A stretch of 51,676 bases of DNA, from positions 1 through 51,676 of the forward strand of contig CAITKP010000015.1 of the NCBI GenBank assembly GCA_903892995.1, given 5' to 3'. The notes under the pieces are model-generated. The model was given only the letters and a program-made list of their open reading frames with translations. It made no database searches and was not told where the DNA came from. The position numbers were made by a program, and so were the translations under genes. The DNA is from an uncultured Campylobacterales bacterium. GTDB lineage: Bacteria > Campylobacterota > Campylobacteria > Campylobacterales > Sulfurimonadaceae. This document shows positions 1 through 7,390 of this stretch, one piece after another (the first letter of the stretch is position 1; every line of letters starts with the position of its first letter).

Positions 1-124
1 ACTTTTTCCCCTATTTTATCTTTTAATTTTTAGCTAACTTCGTATTTAATTCCTATTCTTTAATCTTCTATATCCCTTGTTTTACTCGTAGTTTGTTTGA
101 GCTTTCTTTATTTGGTTGGTTGGT

Positions 125-134
125 TTACATGTAA
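125..134. repeat. TTACATGTAA dispersed palindrome (intergenic copy)
   Basis: Perfect 10-bp palindrome TTACATGTAA followed by GAGGGG. It is the first exact copy of a motif repeated through the window. No T-run follows here, so a terminator role is not obvious for this copy. Confidence 0.85.
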
Positions 135-186
135 GAGGGGTTTCATCTGTAGATACTTTTAAAATTACTTTCTATAAAGCAATGAT

Positions 187-196
187 GTGATAAAAT
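187..196 (+). promoter_or_regulatory. Putative -10 region of the DUF465 gene
   Basis: GTGATAAAAT ends with a TAAAAT hexamer at 191-196, about 24 bases before the likely start codon. Similar GTGATAAAAT strings lie before the chemoreceptor gene near 14600 and twice near 1200-1240, suggesting a common promoter type in this genome. No good -35 box is seen, which is usual for housekeeping promoters in Campylobacterota. Confidence 0.4.
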
Positions 197-219
197 CAGA
201 AAAAATATAAGGAATGCCC

Positions 220-456
220 ATGTTACATGAATACCGCGATGTTATTACTCACATGAAAGAAAATGAAGCTTCAAATGCTCACTTTTTAAAAGTATTTGCT
301 CACCACAATGAACTTGATGACAAAATTACAAAAGCTGAAAATGGAGATATTCCATTGACTGATGTTGAGTTAGAAACTCTTAAAAAAGAGAAACTATTAC
401 TCAAAGATGAAGCTTATGGCATGATCTTAAAATACAAAAAAGAGCATAGCTTATAA
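220..456 (+). CDS. DUF465 (YdcH-like) small protein
   Basis: This is a 78-residue acidic, highly helical protein of the DUF465/YdcH type, with the family's pattern of a basic/acidic N-terminal helix (MLHEYRDVITHMK), the F..H..LD..I dyad and a C-terminal KKEKLLLKDE helix. The function of the family is not established. An in-frame ATG also exists at 214, but AAGGA at 209-213 touches it. That ribosome site is 6 bases from the ATG at 220, so I prefer 220. The gene stands alone, and its stop codon lies inside the terminator stem shared with the convergent nitroreductase gene. Confidence 0.8.
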   Translation: MLHEYRDVITHMKENEASNAHFLKVFAHHNELDDKITKAENGDIPLTDVELETLKKEKLLLKDEAYGMILKYKKEHSL

Positions 457-475
457 TCCATCTTTTGATGGATTA
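454..475. terminator. Bidirectional terminator containing both stop codons
   Basis: TAATCCATC, loop TTTT, GATGGATTA form a perfect 9-bp stem. The TAA of the plus-strand gene is the first three bases and the TAA of the minus-strand nitroreductase is the last three. T-rich sequence follows on the plus side, so it should end transcription from both sides. Confidence 0.75.
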
Positions 476-1102
476 TTTTATATACTCGATTACCTCTTCT
501 GCAGAGCATCTTAACTGCTCAGATTGCTTGTTTATTCTGTATCCTAATGGTAAGACCATGCTTAGCTGATATTTTGTTTTATCAAGCCCTAAAAGCTCTT
601 CTACACTATTTTTATCAAATCCTTCAATAGCACATGAATCAATACCAATCATTGCTGCACCACTCATCATATTTGCTGCTGCAATGTATGTTTGTTTTGC
701 TGTCCATGCATATATGTTTTCATCACTACTTAGAGTCTCTTTTAAGTGTGAAGCATATAGTTCAAGATAAAACTCCAATTTCTCTTGTGGCATAGCTCTT
801 CGTTCAAATCTTTTTCTTACAATCCCAGACTCTGGCTTTACACTTTCAATGCCCGCTAAAACGATGACAAGATGTGAACAAGAAGTGATCTGCGCTTGAT
901 CCCAGCAAAGAGGTCTTAGCTTCTCTTTTAGTTCTTGATTTGTTATGACTAAAAACTTCCATGCTTCCATGCCAAATGATGAGGGTGATTTTCTTGCACT
1001 CTCAAGAATGTAGCTTATATCTTCATCAGATATTTTCTTGTTTTCATCAAAAAGCTTACATGCATGTCTAAAATCCATTGCTTTTATAAATTCATTTTTC
1101 AT
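473..1102 (-). CDS. Nitroreductase-family NAD(P)H oxidoreductase
   Basis: The 209-residue protein has the features of FMN-dependent nitroreductases: an N-terminal F..R.S/A-type stretch (DFRHACKLFDENKKISDED), SARKSPSSFGMEAWKFLVI near residues 34-52, a central helix with AAANMMSGAAMIGIDSCAIEGFD near 145-165, and a C-terminal LPLGYR. Such enzymes are usually cytosolic flavin homodimers that reduce nitro compounds, quinones or flavins. The real substrate cannot be read from the sequence. The gene is monocistronic and convergent with the DUF465 gene. Confidence 0.85.
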   Translation of the reverse strand: MKNEFIKAMDFRHACKLFDENKKISDEDISYILESARKSPSSFGMEAWKFLVITNQELKEKLRPLCWDQAQITSCSHLVIVLAGIESVKPESGIVRKRFERRAMPQEKLEFYLELYASHLKETLSSDENIYAWTAKQTYIAAANMMSGAAMIGIDSCAIEGFDKNSVEELLGLDKTKYQLSMVLPLGYRINKQSEQLRCSAEEVIEYIK

Positions 1103-1522
1103 TTTCTATCCTTTTATACTCTTAGTATGAGCTATTTTAGTGGAAAGTTTCTGCAGTTTGGTAAATGAACCCTACATGTAAACATCTTATTTTGATATCT
1201 ATGTGATAAAATTGTTACAAAAATGCACAAATGTGATAAAAACTTGATATTTGCAAATAATTGTAAAAAGTTATCAAATTATTAATTAATGTTATTAAAT
1301 ATTATAAATCGCCTATTTTATGCCATTATGATAATAGATTGTTATAACTTTTATCAATATATAGACTTTTTTCTCTTTTATTATTTAAGATATTAAAAAA
1401 TCTTATTAATATTAAATTTGATTTAAGTTATGACTTATTTTAACTCCCATATAATGCTTGCAGTCAAAACGCTCAAGTTAGTGTTTGAACAAATTTAAGA
1501 ACTTACAAAATGGAGAAAGAAA
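1103..1522. other. 420-bp AT-rich divergent intergenic region
   Basis: No gene is visible. The region separates the divergent nitroreductase and FadL-type genes. It holds a CTACATGTAAA variant of the dispersed palindrome near 1172-1181 and two direct copies of ATGTGATAAAA near 1200 and 1230. A long very AT-rich tract (about 1260-1440) includes TAAGAT/ATCTTA inverted half-sites near 1387-1405. Its size and composition suggest several regulator or nucleoid-protein sites controlling the outer-membrane gene. Confidence 0.5.
1450..1455 (+). promoter_or_regulatory. Putative -10 box of the FadL-type gene
   Basis: A consensus TATAAT follows a T-rich stretch and lies about 70 bases before the start codon. 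A ribosome site (GGAGAAAG) sits just before ATG 1523. No clear -35 box is present. Confidence 0.5.
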
Positions 1523-2731
1523 ATGAAAAAAACAATTAAATTGGCTGTGGTGGCAGCTTTAGCTTTAGGAACAACTTCTGCGTTTGCAACGAATGGTGAT
1601 GCTATGATAGGTGTTGGAGCAAAAGCTGTTGGTATGGGTGGTGTTGGTATTGGTATGAGTCATGGAGCAGAGTCGGCACTTACTAACCCTGCAATGATAA
1701 CAAGCGTAGAGGGTACTGAGATCTCTTTTGGTGGAACTGCATTTATGCCAAATGTTAAAACTGATCTTGGTGACGGATCTGGAGCTCATAAGAGCGCTGC
1801 TGATTTTTCTGTAATTCCTTCAGTTGCAGTTGCTCAAAAAGGTTCTGAGAACTTTTACTGGGGACTTGGTATGTATGGTGTAGCTGGTATGGGAACTGAT
1901 TACCGCAATACTACAGGTGGAATGGCTAACTTTAATATGGTAACAAACTTACAGTTGATGCAGTTTGTAGTTCCATTGGCATATAAAACAAATGGATTTA
2001 GTATCGGTATCGCTCCAATACTTCAATATGGTTCGTTAGATATAAATTTTGTAAATAATTCTGGTCGTGCACTTCCTGGTCTTGCTTCTGGTGCAACTAG
2101 TACAACAAAAGGTGTTGCTCAAGATTTCGGTTTTGGCTATAGCGTTGGTGTTGGGTATGAAACATCAGGTTTTACTGTAGGTGCTTCTTATAAATCTAAA
2201 ATAGATATGGAATATAAAGGTCAAATTTCTCAAGCAATGAAAGATTTTACAGGAACTCTTGGTTCAGATAATTTAGAACAACCAGCAGAAATGGGCGTTG
2301 GTGCATCATATAAAATGGGTGGAAATACTTTTGCTATAGATTACAAACAAATAAAATGGTCTGATGCTAAAGGATACAAAGATTTTAAATGGGATGATCA
2401 AAGTGTAATCATGCTTGGTTACCAATATGCTCAAGATAACTGGGCGTTGCGTGCAGGTTATAATCATGCAAAAAGTCCAATAAAAGATCAAGGTATGGCA
2501 GGTTCATTGACGAATGTATTTAATCTTCTTGGTTTTCCAGCTATTGTAGAAGATCACTATACTGTGGGTGCAAGTTATGGATTTAACAAAGCTACATCAG
2601 TGGATTTAGCATATGTTTATTCTCCAGAAGCGAGTGAAAAATTTGCATATAATTTAACCCAATATGCAACAAGTATAGAAACAAAACACAGTCAATCAGC
2701 TGTAAGTGCTCAAGTTAACTTTAAATTCTAG
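1523..2731 (+). CDS. OmpP1/FadL/TodX-family outer membrane transporter
   Basis: The 402-residue protein starts with a signal peptide ending near residue 22 (ALALGTTSAFA/TNG). The mature N-terminus has the hatch-like glycine-rich stretch (GAKAVGMGGVGIGMSHGAESALTNPA), including the NPA motif of FadL proteins. The rest alternates hydrophobic and polar residues in Tyr/Phe/Gly-rich beta strands and ends in phenylalanine (VNFKF), as expected for a 14-strand barrel. The family imports long-chain fatty acids or aromatic hydrocarbons across the outer membrane. The actual substrate is unknown. It is a single gene with a long AT-rich upstream region and a strong terminator. Confidence 0.85.
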   Translation: MKKTIKLAVVAALALGTTSAFATNGDAMIGVGAKAVGMGGVGIGMSHGAESALTNPAMITSVEGTEISFGGTAFMPNVKTDLGDGSGAHKSAADFSVIPSVAVAQKGSENFYWGLGMYGVAGMGTDYRNTTGGMANFNMVTNLQLMQFVVPLAYKTNGFSIGIAPILQYGSLDINFVNNSGRALPGLASGATSTTKGVAQDFGFGYSVGVGYETSGFTVGASYKSKIDMEYKGQISQAMKDFTGTLGSDNLEQPAEMGVGASYKMGGNTFAIDYKQIKWSDAKGYKDFKWDDQSVIMLGYQYAQDNWALRAGYNHAKSPIKDQGMAGSLTNVFNLLGFPAIVEDHYTVGASYGFNKATSVDLAYVYSPEASEKFAYNLTQYATSIETKHSQSAVSAQVNFKF

Positions 2732-2754
2732 TCTTTAGAGTTTACAAATTCTCC

Positions 2755-2770
2755 GTCGCCTTCGGGCGAC
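2755..2770 (+). terminator. Terminator after the FadL-type gene
   Basis: GTCGCC, tetraloop TTCG, GGCGAC form a perfect 6-bp GC stem 23 bases past the stop codon. A T-rich stretch follows. The UUCG loop is an especially stable hairpin. Confidence 0.7.
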
Positions 2771-2818
2771 ACTCCTCTTTATGCTTCTCTTTTTTAAAAC
2801 TATCTATAGACGAACCAC

Positions 2819-2833
2819 GCTTACATGTAAGGC
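2819..2833. repeat. GCTTACATGTAAGGC palindrome followed by T-run
   Basis: An exact intergenic copy of the dispersed palindrome, with the flanks extending the symmetry to GCTTACATGTAAG. A TTTTTT run follows at 2834-2839. As RNA it could fold as a 5-bp stem with a CATG loop and act as a weak terminator. It lies at the very end of the minus-strand gene 2838-3047. Confidence 0.8.
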
Positions 2834-2837
2834 TTTT

Positions 2838-3047
2838 TTAATTTGGATGCAACTCACGTTTAAGCTCTTTTGGAAGATGTGCAAAGGGAAATCTTTGCTC
2901 GCCACGTTTAACCTCTCCATCATAAATCATCACATCAAGGGTCATATCTTTTTGGTAAAAACGTAAGAGTTTATAAGTCACGCCATCACGTGTAAATGAG
3001 ATTCTTTTATTGCTTAGCTCGATTGTCGGTTTTTTATTTTTTGCCAT
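2838..3047 (-). CDS. Conserved small hypothetical protein
   Basis: A 69-residue basic protein (start MAKNKKPTIEL) with a predicted beta-rich centre (KRISFTRDGVTYKLLRFYQKDMTLDVMIYDG) and a C-terminal helix. I do not recognise a named domain. It has a plausible ribosome site (GAGAATTC) and codon use like its neighbours. It is probably a conserved Campylobacterota protein of unknown function, transcribed alone. Confidence 0.6.
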   Translation of the reverse strand: MAKNKKPTIELSNKRISFTRDGVTYKLLRFYQKDMTLDVMIYDGEVKRGEQRFPFAHLPKELKRELHPN

Positions 3048-3106
3048 GAATTCTCTATTATTTTAATATGCTACAATTATATCTAAATGAGATAAAGGGA
3101 CATTGT

Positions 3107-3178
3107 TTGAAGTTTATTTATAGGTTACATGCTATCGAGCGATGGGAAGAGAATTTAAAATCTAGGAGAAAAAAATGA
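3107..3178 (+). pseudogene. Remnant of a DUF4258-type toxin gene
   Basis: From TTG 3107 a 23-codon frame reads LKFIYRLHAIERWEENLKSRRKK and stops at TGA 3176-3178. The LHAIER stretch resembles the HA.ER motif near the N-terminus of DUF4258 proteins, which typically precede YgiT-type zinc-finger antitoxin genes. The stop overlaps the next ATG (ATGA), the coupling usual in such pairs. The family is normally about 80-100 residues, so most of the gene is missing. This is a suggestive call, not a proven one. Confidence 0.35.
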
Positions 3179-3288
3179 AATGTATGATTTGTAAACATGG
3201 TGAAACTCAAAAAGGTTTTACGACAGTCACCTTGAAAAAAAGTGGAGTACATGTAGATATTCGTGAATACTCACAAAGCGCAGCATAA
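3175..3288 (+). pseudogene. Truncated YgiT-type (MqsA-like) antitoxin remnant
   Basis: The 37-codon frame begins MKCMICKHGETQKGFTTVTL and goes on to a GVHVDIREY stretch. This matches the N-terminal zinc-finger half of YgiT/MqsA-type antitoxins: CxxC, then G.TTVTLE..G..V.I. In complete family members a second CxxC and a helix-turn-helix follow. Here the frame ends right after the first half, so zinc binding by four cysteines and DNA binding are lost. A ribosome site (AGGAG) precedes ATG 3175. Together with the fragment before it, it looks like a decayed toxin-antitoxin pair. A short functional peptide cannot be excluded. Confidence 0.5.
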
Positions 3289-3308
3289 GTTTTTGTGCTG
3301 CAGTAAAT

Positions 3309-4154
3309 CTACTTTAAATAGATTCCAGTTTCTTTGATCTCTATGAGATTTTTATCTGCTAACTCTGTGAGAGAAGCTTTGAAGGCTTTTTTACTTAAGC
3401 CAAATGCTTTTGTTATGAGTTCGGCATCGCTTTTGTAGTTGTAAGGCATACTTCCCCCATTTTCTTTGATGAGTGAAAGCACGTTTTGGGCTGCGTCTTT
3501 TTTACGCTCACTTCCTAGCTTGGTAAGCGAAATATCAAGGTTTCCGTCTGTACGAATGTTTTTGACATAGGCTGTGCGTTTATCGCCTACATGTAAGGAT
3601 TCAAAAACTTCATTTCTATAAATGAGTCCATTGTATCTGTCGTTTACGATTGCCTTAAATCCAAGAGGTGTTTCTTCATACACTAAAATCTCAACAGCAC
3701 AGTTATGAAAGAGCCCTTTTGGTCTTATTTCAAGATATTTCCCAATTTTTTGCGTTCCTACTAGTCTTGGAGTGAGTTCATCTTGAATGACACGAAGAAG
3801 TTTCTTTTCTCCTACGGCAAAGGGTTGTTTTTGCAGGGCTTTTGGCACAAAAAGATCTTTTGGTAATCCCCAATCAACAAAAGCACCGATTTTAGTCACA
3901 TCAACTACTTCAAAAAATCCAAACTGGTCTTTCATAGCTTTTGGTGTGAGTGTTGTTGATACGATACGGTCTTCACTATCTGTATAAACAAACACATCTA
4001 AAAGATCACCGATCTTCATGCTCTCTTTAAAATATTGGTTTGGCAGAAGAACATCACTTCCATCTTCTGCGAGAAGATAGATTCCTGGAGTTGTGTATCT
4101 GTCAATGAGAAGAGTGTTGATACATCCTATCTCTAAATATGGTGATTGTGTCAA
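3309..4154 (-). CDS. CvfB-like S1 RNA-binding protein
   Basis: The 281-residue protein has the CvfB architecture. N-terminal S1-like OB folds include the repeat VTKIGAFVDWGLPKDLFVP near residues 86-104 and VNDRYNGLIYRNEVFESLHVGDKRTAYVKNI near 170-200. A C-terminal winged-helix-like region (GSMPYNYKSDAELITKAFGLSKKAFKASLTELADKNLIEI) follows. CvfB proteins are RNA-binding regulators in Firmicutes and are widespread in other phyla with unknown targets. The start is TTG at 4154 with AAGG 8 bases upstream. It is divergent from the ribosomal operon. Confidence 0.8.
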   Translation of the reverse strand: MTQSPYLEIGCINTLLIDRYTTPGIYLLAEDGSDVLLPNQYFKESMKIGDLLDVFVYTDSEDRIVSTTLTPKAMKDQFGFFEVVDVTKIGAFVDWGLPKDLFVPKALQKQPFAVGEKKLLRVIQDELTPRLVGTQKIGKYLEIRPKGLFHNCAVEILVYEETPLGFKAIVNDRYNGLIYRNEVFESLHVGDKRTAYVKNIRTDGNLDISLTKLGSERKKDAAQNVLSLIKENGGSMPYNYKSDAELITKAFGLSKKAFKASLTELADKNLIEIKETGIYLK

Positions 4155-4222
4155 AATGAAGCCTTTGCATGGTATGCAAGATTATATCTAAATTCAGTTT
4201 AATAAATATTTTACATTAATTC

Positions 4223-4231
4223 TGATACAAT
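4223..4231 (+). promoter_or_regulatory. Promoter of the rpmJ-rplQ operon
   Basis: TGATACAAT is an extended -10 (TGn then TACAAT at 4226-4231). Transcription from about 4238 would give an untranslated leader of some 120 bases before rpmJ. That means this operon fragment has its own promoter rather than being read from the upstream spc operon. Confidence 0.55.
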
Positions 4232-4237
4232 ACGCGT

Positions 4238-4361
4238 CCGCTTTGCTGTTTTGTACACAATAAGTGAATGTTTGTATCTGTACAATAGAGTTTAGACACA
4301 AGTATTGGCTGGATATTCCAGACCTCATAAGCGGCAAAGATTTAAATAACAGGAGCTTTCA
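4238..4361 (+). promoter_or_regulatory. Leader of the alpha ribosomal operon
   Basis: About 124 bases lie between the promoter and rpmJ. They include a perfect CTGGA-TAT-TCCAG hairpin at 4309-4321 and a nearly complementary pair of CCGCTTTGC-like and GCGGCAAAG-like segments at its two ends (about 4237-4247 and 4331-4339). In other bacteria S4 represses this operon through a leader structure. This leader could play a similar part, which is inference. Confidence 0.35.
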
Positions 4362-4475
4362 ATGAAAGTACGCGCTTCAGTAAAGAAGATGTGTGACGAT
4401 TGTAAAGTCGTTAAAAGAAAAGGGATTGTCAGAGTAATCTGTAAAGATCCTAAACATAAACAGAGACAAGGATAA
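4362..4475 (+). CDS. rpmJ: Ribosomal protein L36
   Basis: The 37-residue protein starts [15 protein letters not shown] and has the four zinc ligands Cys11, Cys14, Cys27 and His32, so it is the zinc-binding form of L36 of the large subunit. AGGAG precedes the ATG by 6 bases. It is the first gene of the operon and ends 2 bases before rpsM. Confidence 0.97.
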   Translation: MKVRASVKKMCDDCKVVKRKGIVRVICKDPKHKQRQG

Positions 4476-4477
4476 GA

Positions 4478-4840
4478 ATGGCACGTATCGCAGGTGTGGA
4501 CTTACCTAAGAAAAAACGCGTAGAGTACGGACTAACATACATTTTTGGTATTGGTCTATTTAAATCACGTCAAATTTTAGCGGCAACAGGTATTAATCCT
4601 GATAAACGCGTATTTGAATTGGACGCAGAAGATATAGCTGCTATCACTAAAGAACTTCGTGAAACTCACGTTGTAGAAGGTGATCTTCGTAAACAAGTTG
4701 CTATGGATATCAAAGCATTGATGGAACTCGGTTCTTACCGTGGTCTACGTCACCGTCGTGGTCTTCCATGTCGTGGGCAAAAAACTAAGACAAACGCGCG
4801 TACTCGTAAGGGTAAACGTAGAACTGTCGGCGCAGCGTAA
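4478..4840 (+). CDS. rpsM: Ribosomal protein S13
   Basis: The 120-residue protein begins [26 protein letters not shown] and ends with the basic tail [22 protein letters not shown], both diagnostic of S13. It sits in the head of the 30S subunit, contacting the P-site tRNA and bridging to L5. Length is normal. It is the second gene of the operon, with short gaps on both sides. Confidence 0.98.
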   Translation: MARIAGVDLPKKKRVEYGLTYIFGIGLFKSRQILAATGINPDKRVFELDAEDIAAITKELRETHVVEGDLRKQVAMDIKALMELGSYRGLRHRRGLPCRGQKTKTNARTRKGKRRTVGAA

Positions 4841-4851
4841 GGGATTAGAGA

Positions 4852-5244
4852 ATGGCAAAAAGAAAAGTTGCACGTAAAAAAATCGTCAAAAAGAACATTG
4901 CACGTGGTGTGATTCACATCTCTGCATCATTCAATAACACTCTAGTAACTATTACTGATGAAATGGGTAATATGATCGCTTGGAGTTCTGCTGGTAGCCT
5001 TGGTTTTAAAGGTTCAAAAAAATCTACTCCGTTTGCAGCTCAGCAAGCAGTAGAAGCAGTTGTTGAAAAAGCAAAAGTTCATGGAATTAAAGAACTAGGT
5101 ATTAGAGTTCAAGGTCCTGGTTCAGGTCGTGAAACTGCTGTTAAAGCTGTAGGTGCTATCGAAGGTATCCGTGTTACATTCATGAAAGATGTTACACCAT
5201 TACCACACAACGGTTGTCGCGCACCAAAACGTCGTAGAGTTTAA
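4852..5244 (+). CDS. rpsK: Ribosomal protein S11
   Basis: The 130-residue protein has the typical [31 protein letters not shown] core and the C-terminal [17 protein letters not shown]11 forms part of the 30S platform near the Shine-Dalgarno cleft. The basic N-terminus ([19 protein letters not shown]) and length are normal. It is co-transcribed with rpsM and rpsD. Confidence 0.98.
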   Translation: MAKRKVARKKIVKKNIARGVIHISASFNNTLVTITDEMGNMIAWSSAGSLGFKGSKKSTPFAAQQAVEAVVEKAKVHGIKELGIRVQGPGSGRETAVKAVGAIEGIRVTFMKDVTPLPHNGCRAPKRRRV

Positions 5245-5255
5245 GGAGATTACTG

Positions 5256-5882
5256 ATGGCAAGATATAGAGGTCCAGTAGAAAAAATCGAACGTAGATTC
5301 GGTGTAAGTTTGGCGCTTAAAGGTGAACGTCGTTTAGCAGGAAAATCTGCATTAGACAAACGTCCATATGCTCCAGGTCAACATGGTCAACGTCGTAAAA
5401 AAATATCTGAGTATGGTTTACAACTAAACGAAAAGCAAAAAGCGAAATTCATGTATGGTGTTTCTGAAAAACAATTCCGTACATTGTTCCAAGAAGCTAA
5501 CCGTCGTACTGGTAACACAGGTTCGATCTTAGTAACTCTTCTTGAAACTCGTTTGGACAATGTTCTTTACCGTATGGGATTTGCAACGACTCGTCGTTTT
5601 GCACGCCAATTGGTAAACCATGGTCACGTGCTTGTTGATGGAAAACGTGTTGATATTCCTTCATATGCGGTAAAACCAGGTCAAAAAGTTGAGATCCGTG
5701 AAAAAAGCAAGAAAAACCCTCAAGTTGTTCGCGCTATTGAGCTTACAAACCAAACTGGTTTAGCTCCATGGGTTGATATTGATGCTGATAAAGTATTTGG
5801 AATCTTTACTCGTTTACCAGAACGTGAAGAGGTTATCATTCCGGTAGAAGAACGTTTAATCGTTGAGCTTTACTCGAAATAA
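5256..5882 (+). CDS. rpsD: Ribosomal protein S4
   Basis: The 208-residue protein has the S4 N-terminal domain ([36 protein letters not shown]) and the S4 RNA-binding fold ([37 protein letters not shown]). The N-terminus lacks the zinc cysteines of the four-cysteine form. S4 nucleates 30S assembly and in some bacteria represses this operon. AAGGAG lies just before the start. Confidence 0.98.
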   Translation: MARYRGPVEKIERRFGVSLALKGERRLAGKSALDKRPYAPGQHGQRRKKISEYGLQLNEKQKAKFMYGVSEKQFRTLFQEANRRTGNTGSILVTLLETRLDNVLYRMGFATTRRFARQLVNHGHVLVDGKRVDIPSYAVKPGQKVEIREKSKKNPQVVRAIELTNQTGLAPWVDIDADKVFGIFTRLPEREEVIIPVEERLIVELYSK

Positions 5883-5906
5883 TAATATATAAAAAAGGCG
5901 TTAAGA

Positions 5907-6899
5907 ATGAACAAGATAAAAACTACTCCGCTTCTTCCACAAGAGTTTGTGGTTGAGCAGATCAGTGATAACGAAGCGAATATTATCGCTTATCCATTCG
6001 AGACGGGTTATGCTGTATCTTTAGCTCACCCGCTTCGCCGTTTCCTATTAAGCAGCTCTGTTGGATATGCTCCAATAGCGATCCAAATCGAAGGCGCTAA
6101 GCACGAGTTTGATTCTGTGCGTGGTATGCTTGAAGATATTTCTGATTTTATCATCAACTTAAAAGGTATCCGTTTTAAATTAAAAAACGGTGCTACTTCA
6201 GTTGAAGCGAACTACAGTTTTGTTGGTCCGTGTGAAATTAAAGGAAGCGATCTTAATAGTGATGAAGTAGAAGTTGTTACACCTGACGCATTCTTAGCAA
6301 CGCTAAATGAAGATGCGACTTTAAACTTTAGCATCATCATCAAACAAGGTATTGGATACGTTCCAAGTGAAGATATCAGAGAGACTCTCAAAGAGGGTTA
6401 TATCGCTCTTGATACATTCTTCACTCCAGTTCGTAAAGCGACTTACAAAATAGAAAATGTTTTGGTAGAAGATAATCCAAACTTTGAAAAAGTTGTACTT
6501 AATATAGTTACAGATGGTCAAATATCTCCAATAGATGCGTTTAGAAACTCTTTAGAGGTTATGTATGCACAACTTGCAGTATTTAACAGCGAGATCAGTA
6601 TTAAAACTCCAGTTTCTATTGAAAGAGCTGAAGAGAGTGCTGAACTTAAAAAGTTGACTTCACGTATTGAAGAGCTTGGCCTAAGTGCTAGAAGTTTTAA
6701 CTGTTTAGATCGTTCAAGTATCAAAATGATCGGTGAGATCGTATTGATGAGTGAAAATGATCTTAAAAATGTTAAGAATTTAGGTAAAAAATCGTTTGAA
6801 GAGATCTTAGAAAAAGTGCAAGAATTCGGTTTTGCAGTTGGCATGGATCTTTCTGATGATTTGGTAAGTTCATTAAAAAAGAAAATAGAAGCTGAGTAA
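5907..6899 (+). CDS. rpoA: RNA polymerase alpha subunit
   Basis: The 330-residue protein has the alpha N-terminal dimerization and assembly domain ([35 protein letters not shown]) to about residue 230. A linker and the C-terminal domain follow ([44 protein letters not shown]). The NLGKKS helix-hairpin-helix binds UP-element DNA and activators. Length is normal. It lies between rpsD and rplQ as in most bacteria. Confidence 0.98.
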   Translation: MNKIKTTPLLPQEFVVEQISDNEANIIAYPFETGYAVSLAHPLRRFLLSSSVGYAPIAIQIEGAKHEFDSVRGMLEDISDFIINLKGIRFKLKNGATSVEANYSFVGPCEIKGSDLNSDEVEVVTPDAFLATLNEDATLNFSIIIKQGIGYVPSEDIRETLKEGYIALDTFFTPVRKATYKIENVLVEDNPNFEKVVLNIVTDGQISPIDAFRNSLEVMYAQLAVFNSEISIKTPVSIERAEESAELKKLTSRIEELGLSARSFNCLDRSSIKMIGEIVLMSENDLKNVKNLGKKSFEEILEKVQEFGFAVGMDLSDDLVSSLKKKIEAE

Positions 6900-6917
6900 G
6901 CTTAAAGAGGATTTTAG

Positions 6918-7268
6918 ATGAGACATCGTCATGGATACCGCAAACTTGGTCGTACAAGTGCTCACCGTGCAGCACTTCTTACGAACTTAAGCATTGCATT
7001 AATTGAAAATGGTAAAATAGAAACTACTGTACCAAAAGCAAAAGAGCTTCGTTCATTTGTAGAAAAACTGATCACAACTGCTCGCGTAGGTGATGCTAAT
7101 GCTCACCGTGCGATTTTTGCAGCTTTACAAAACAAAGAAGCTACTAAGAAATTGGTAAACGAAATAGCTCCTGGTTACGTTGAACGTGCTGGTGGATATA
7201 CTCGTATAGTAAGAACTCGTATTCGTCGTGGTGATGCTACATCTATGGCGTTTATTGAATTAGTATAA
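6918..7268 (+). CDS. rplQ: Ribosomal protein L17
   Basis: The 116-residue protein begins [21 protein letters not shown] and carries [19 protein letters not shown] and [16 protein letters not shown], the standard L17 signatures. L17 lies near the exit of the 50S peptide tunnel. It is the last gene of the operon, followed within 20 bases by a strong hairpin. Confidence 0.98.
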   Translation: MRHRHGYRKLGRTSAHRAALLTNLSIALIENGKIETTVPKAKELRSFVEKLITTARVGDANAHRAIFAALQNKEATKKLVNEIAPGYVERAGGYTRIVRTRIRRGDATSMAFIELV

Positions 7269-7284
7269 TCTAATTCACCCCTTC

Positions 7285-7299
7285 TCGGGCTTTGCCCGA
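7285..7299 (+). terminator. Terminator of the ribosomal operon
   Basis: TCGGGC, loop TTT, GCCCGA form a 6-bp stem 17 bases after the rplQ stop. It is followed by AAAATC rather than a clean T-run, so termination may be partial or aided by factors. Confidence 0.6.
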
Positions 7300-7390
7300 A
7301 AAATCTCACATCTACAAAAAAATACAAACTAATTGAGATCTATAAATAATATTTGTTTAGAGTTGTCAATTACTTTATAAAGAGAATTTC

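Larger units (their letters stand above)
1..213. other. AT-rich leading intergenic stretch
   Basis: No convincing coding frame is visible in these 213 bases. The stretch is very T-rich at its start. It holds one exact copy of the dispersed palindrome at 125-134 and a promoter-like TGTGATAAAAT just before the first gene. It could be the downstream or upstream flank of a gene outside the window. Confidence 0.5.

Noticed and set aside
1565-1789. Minus-strand frame opposite the FadL-type gene
   Set aside because: It shadows a well-supported gene with normal codon use, has odd composition and no ribosome site.
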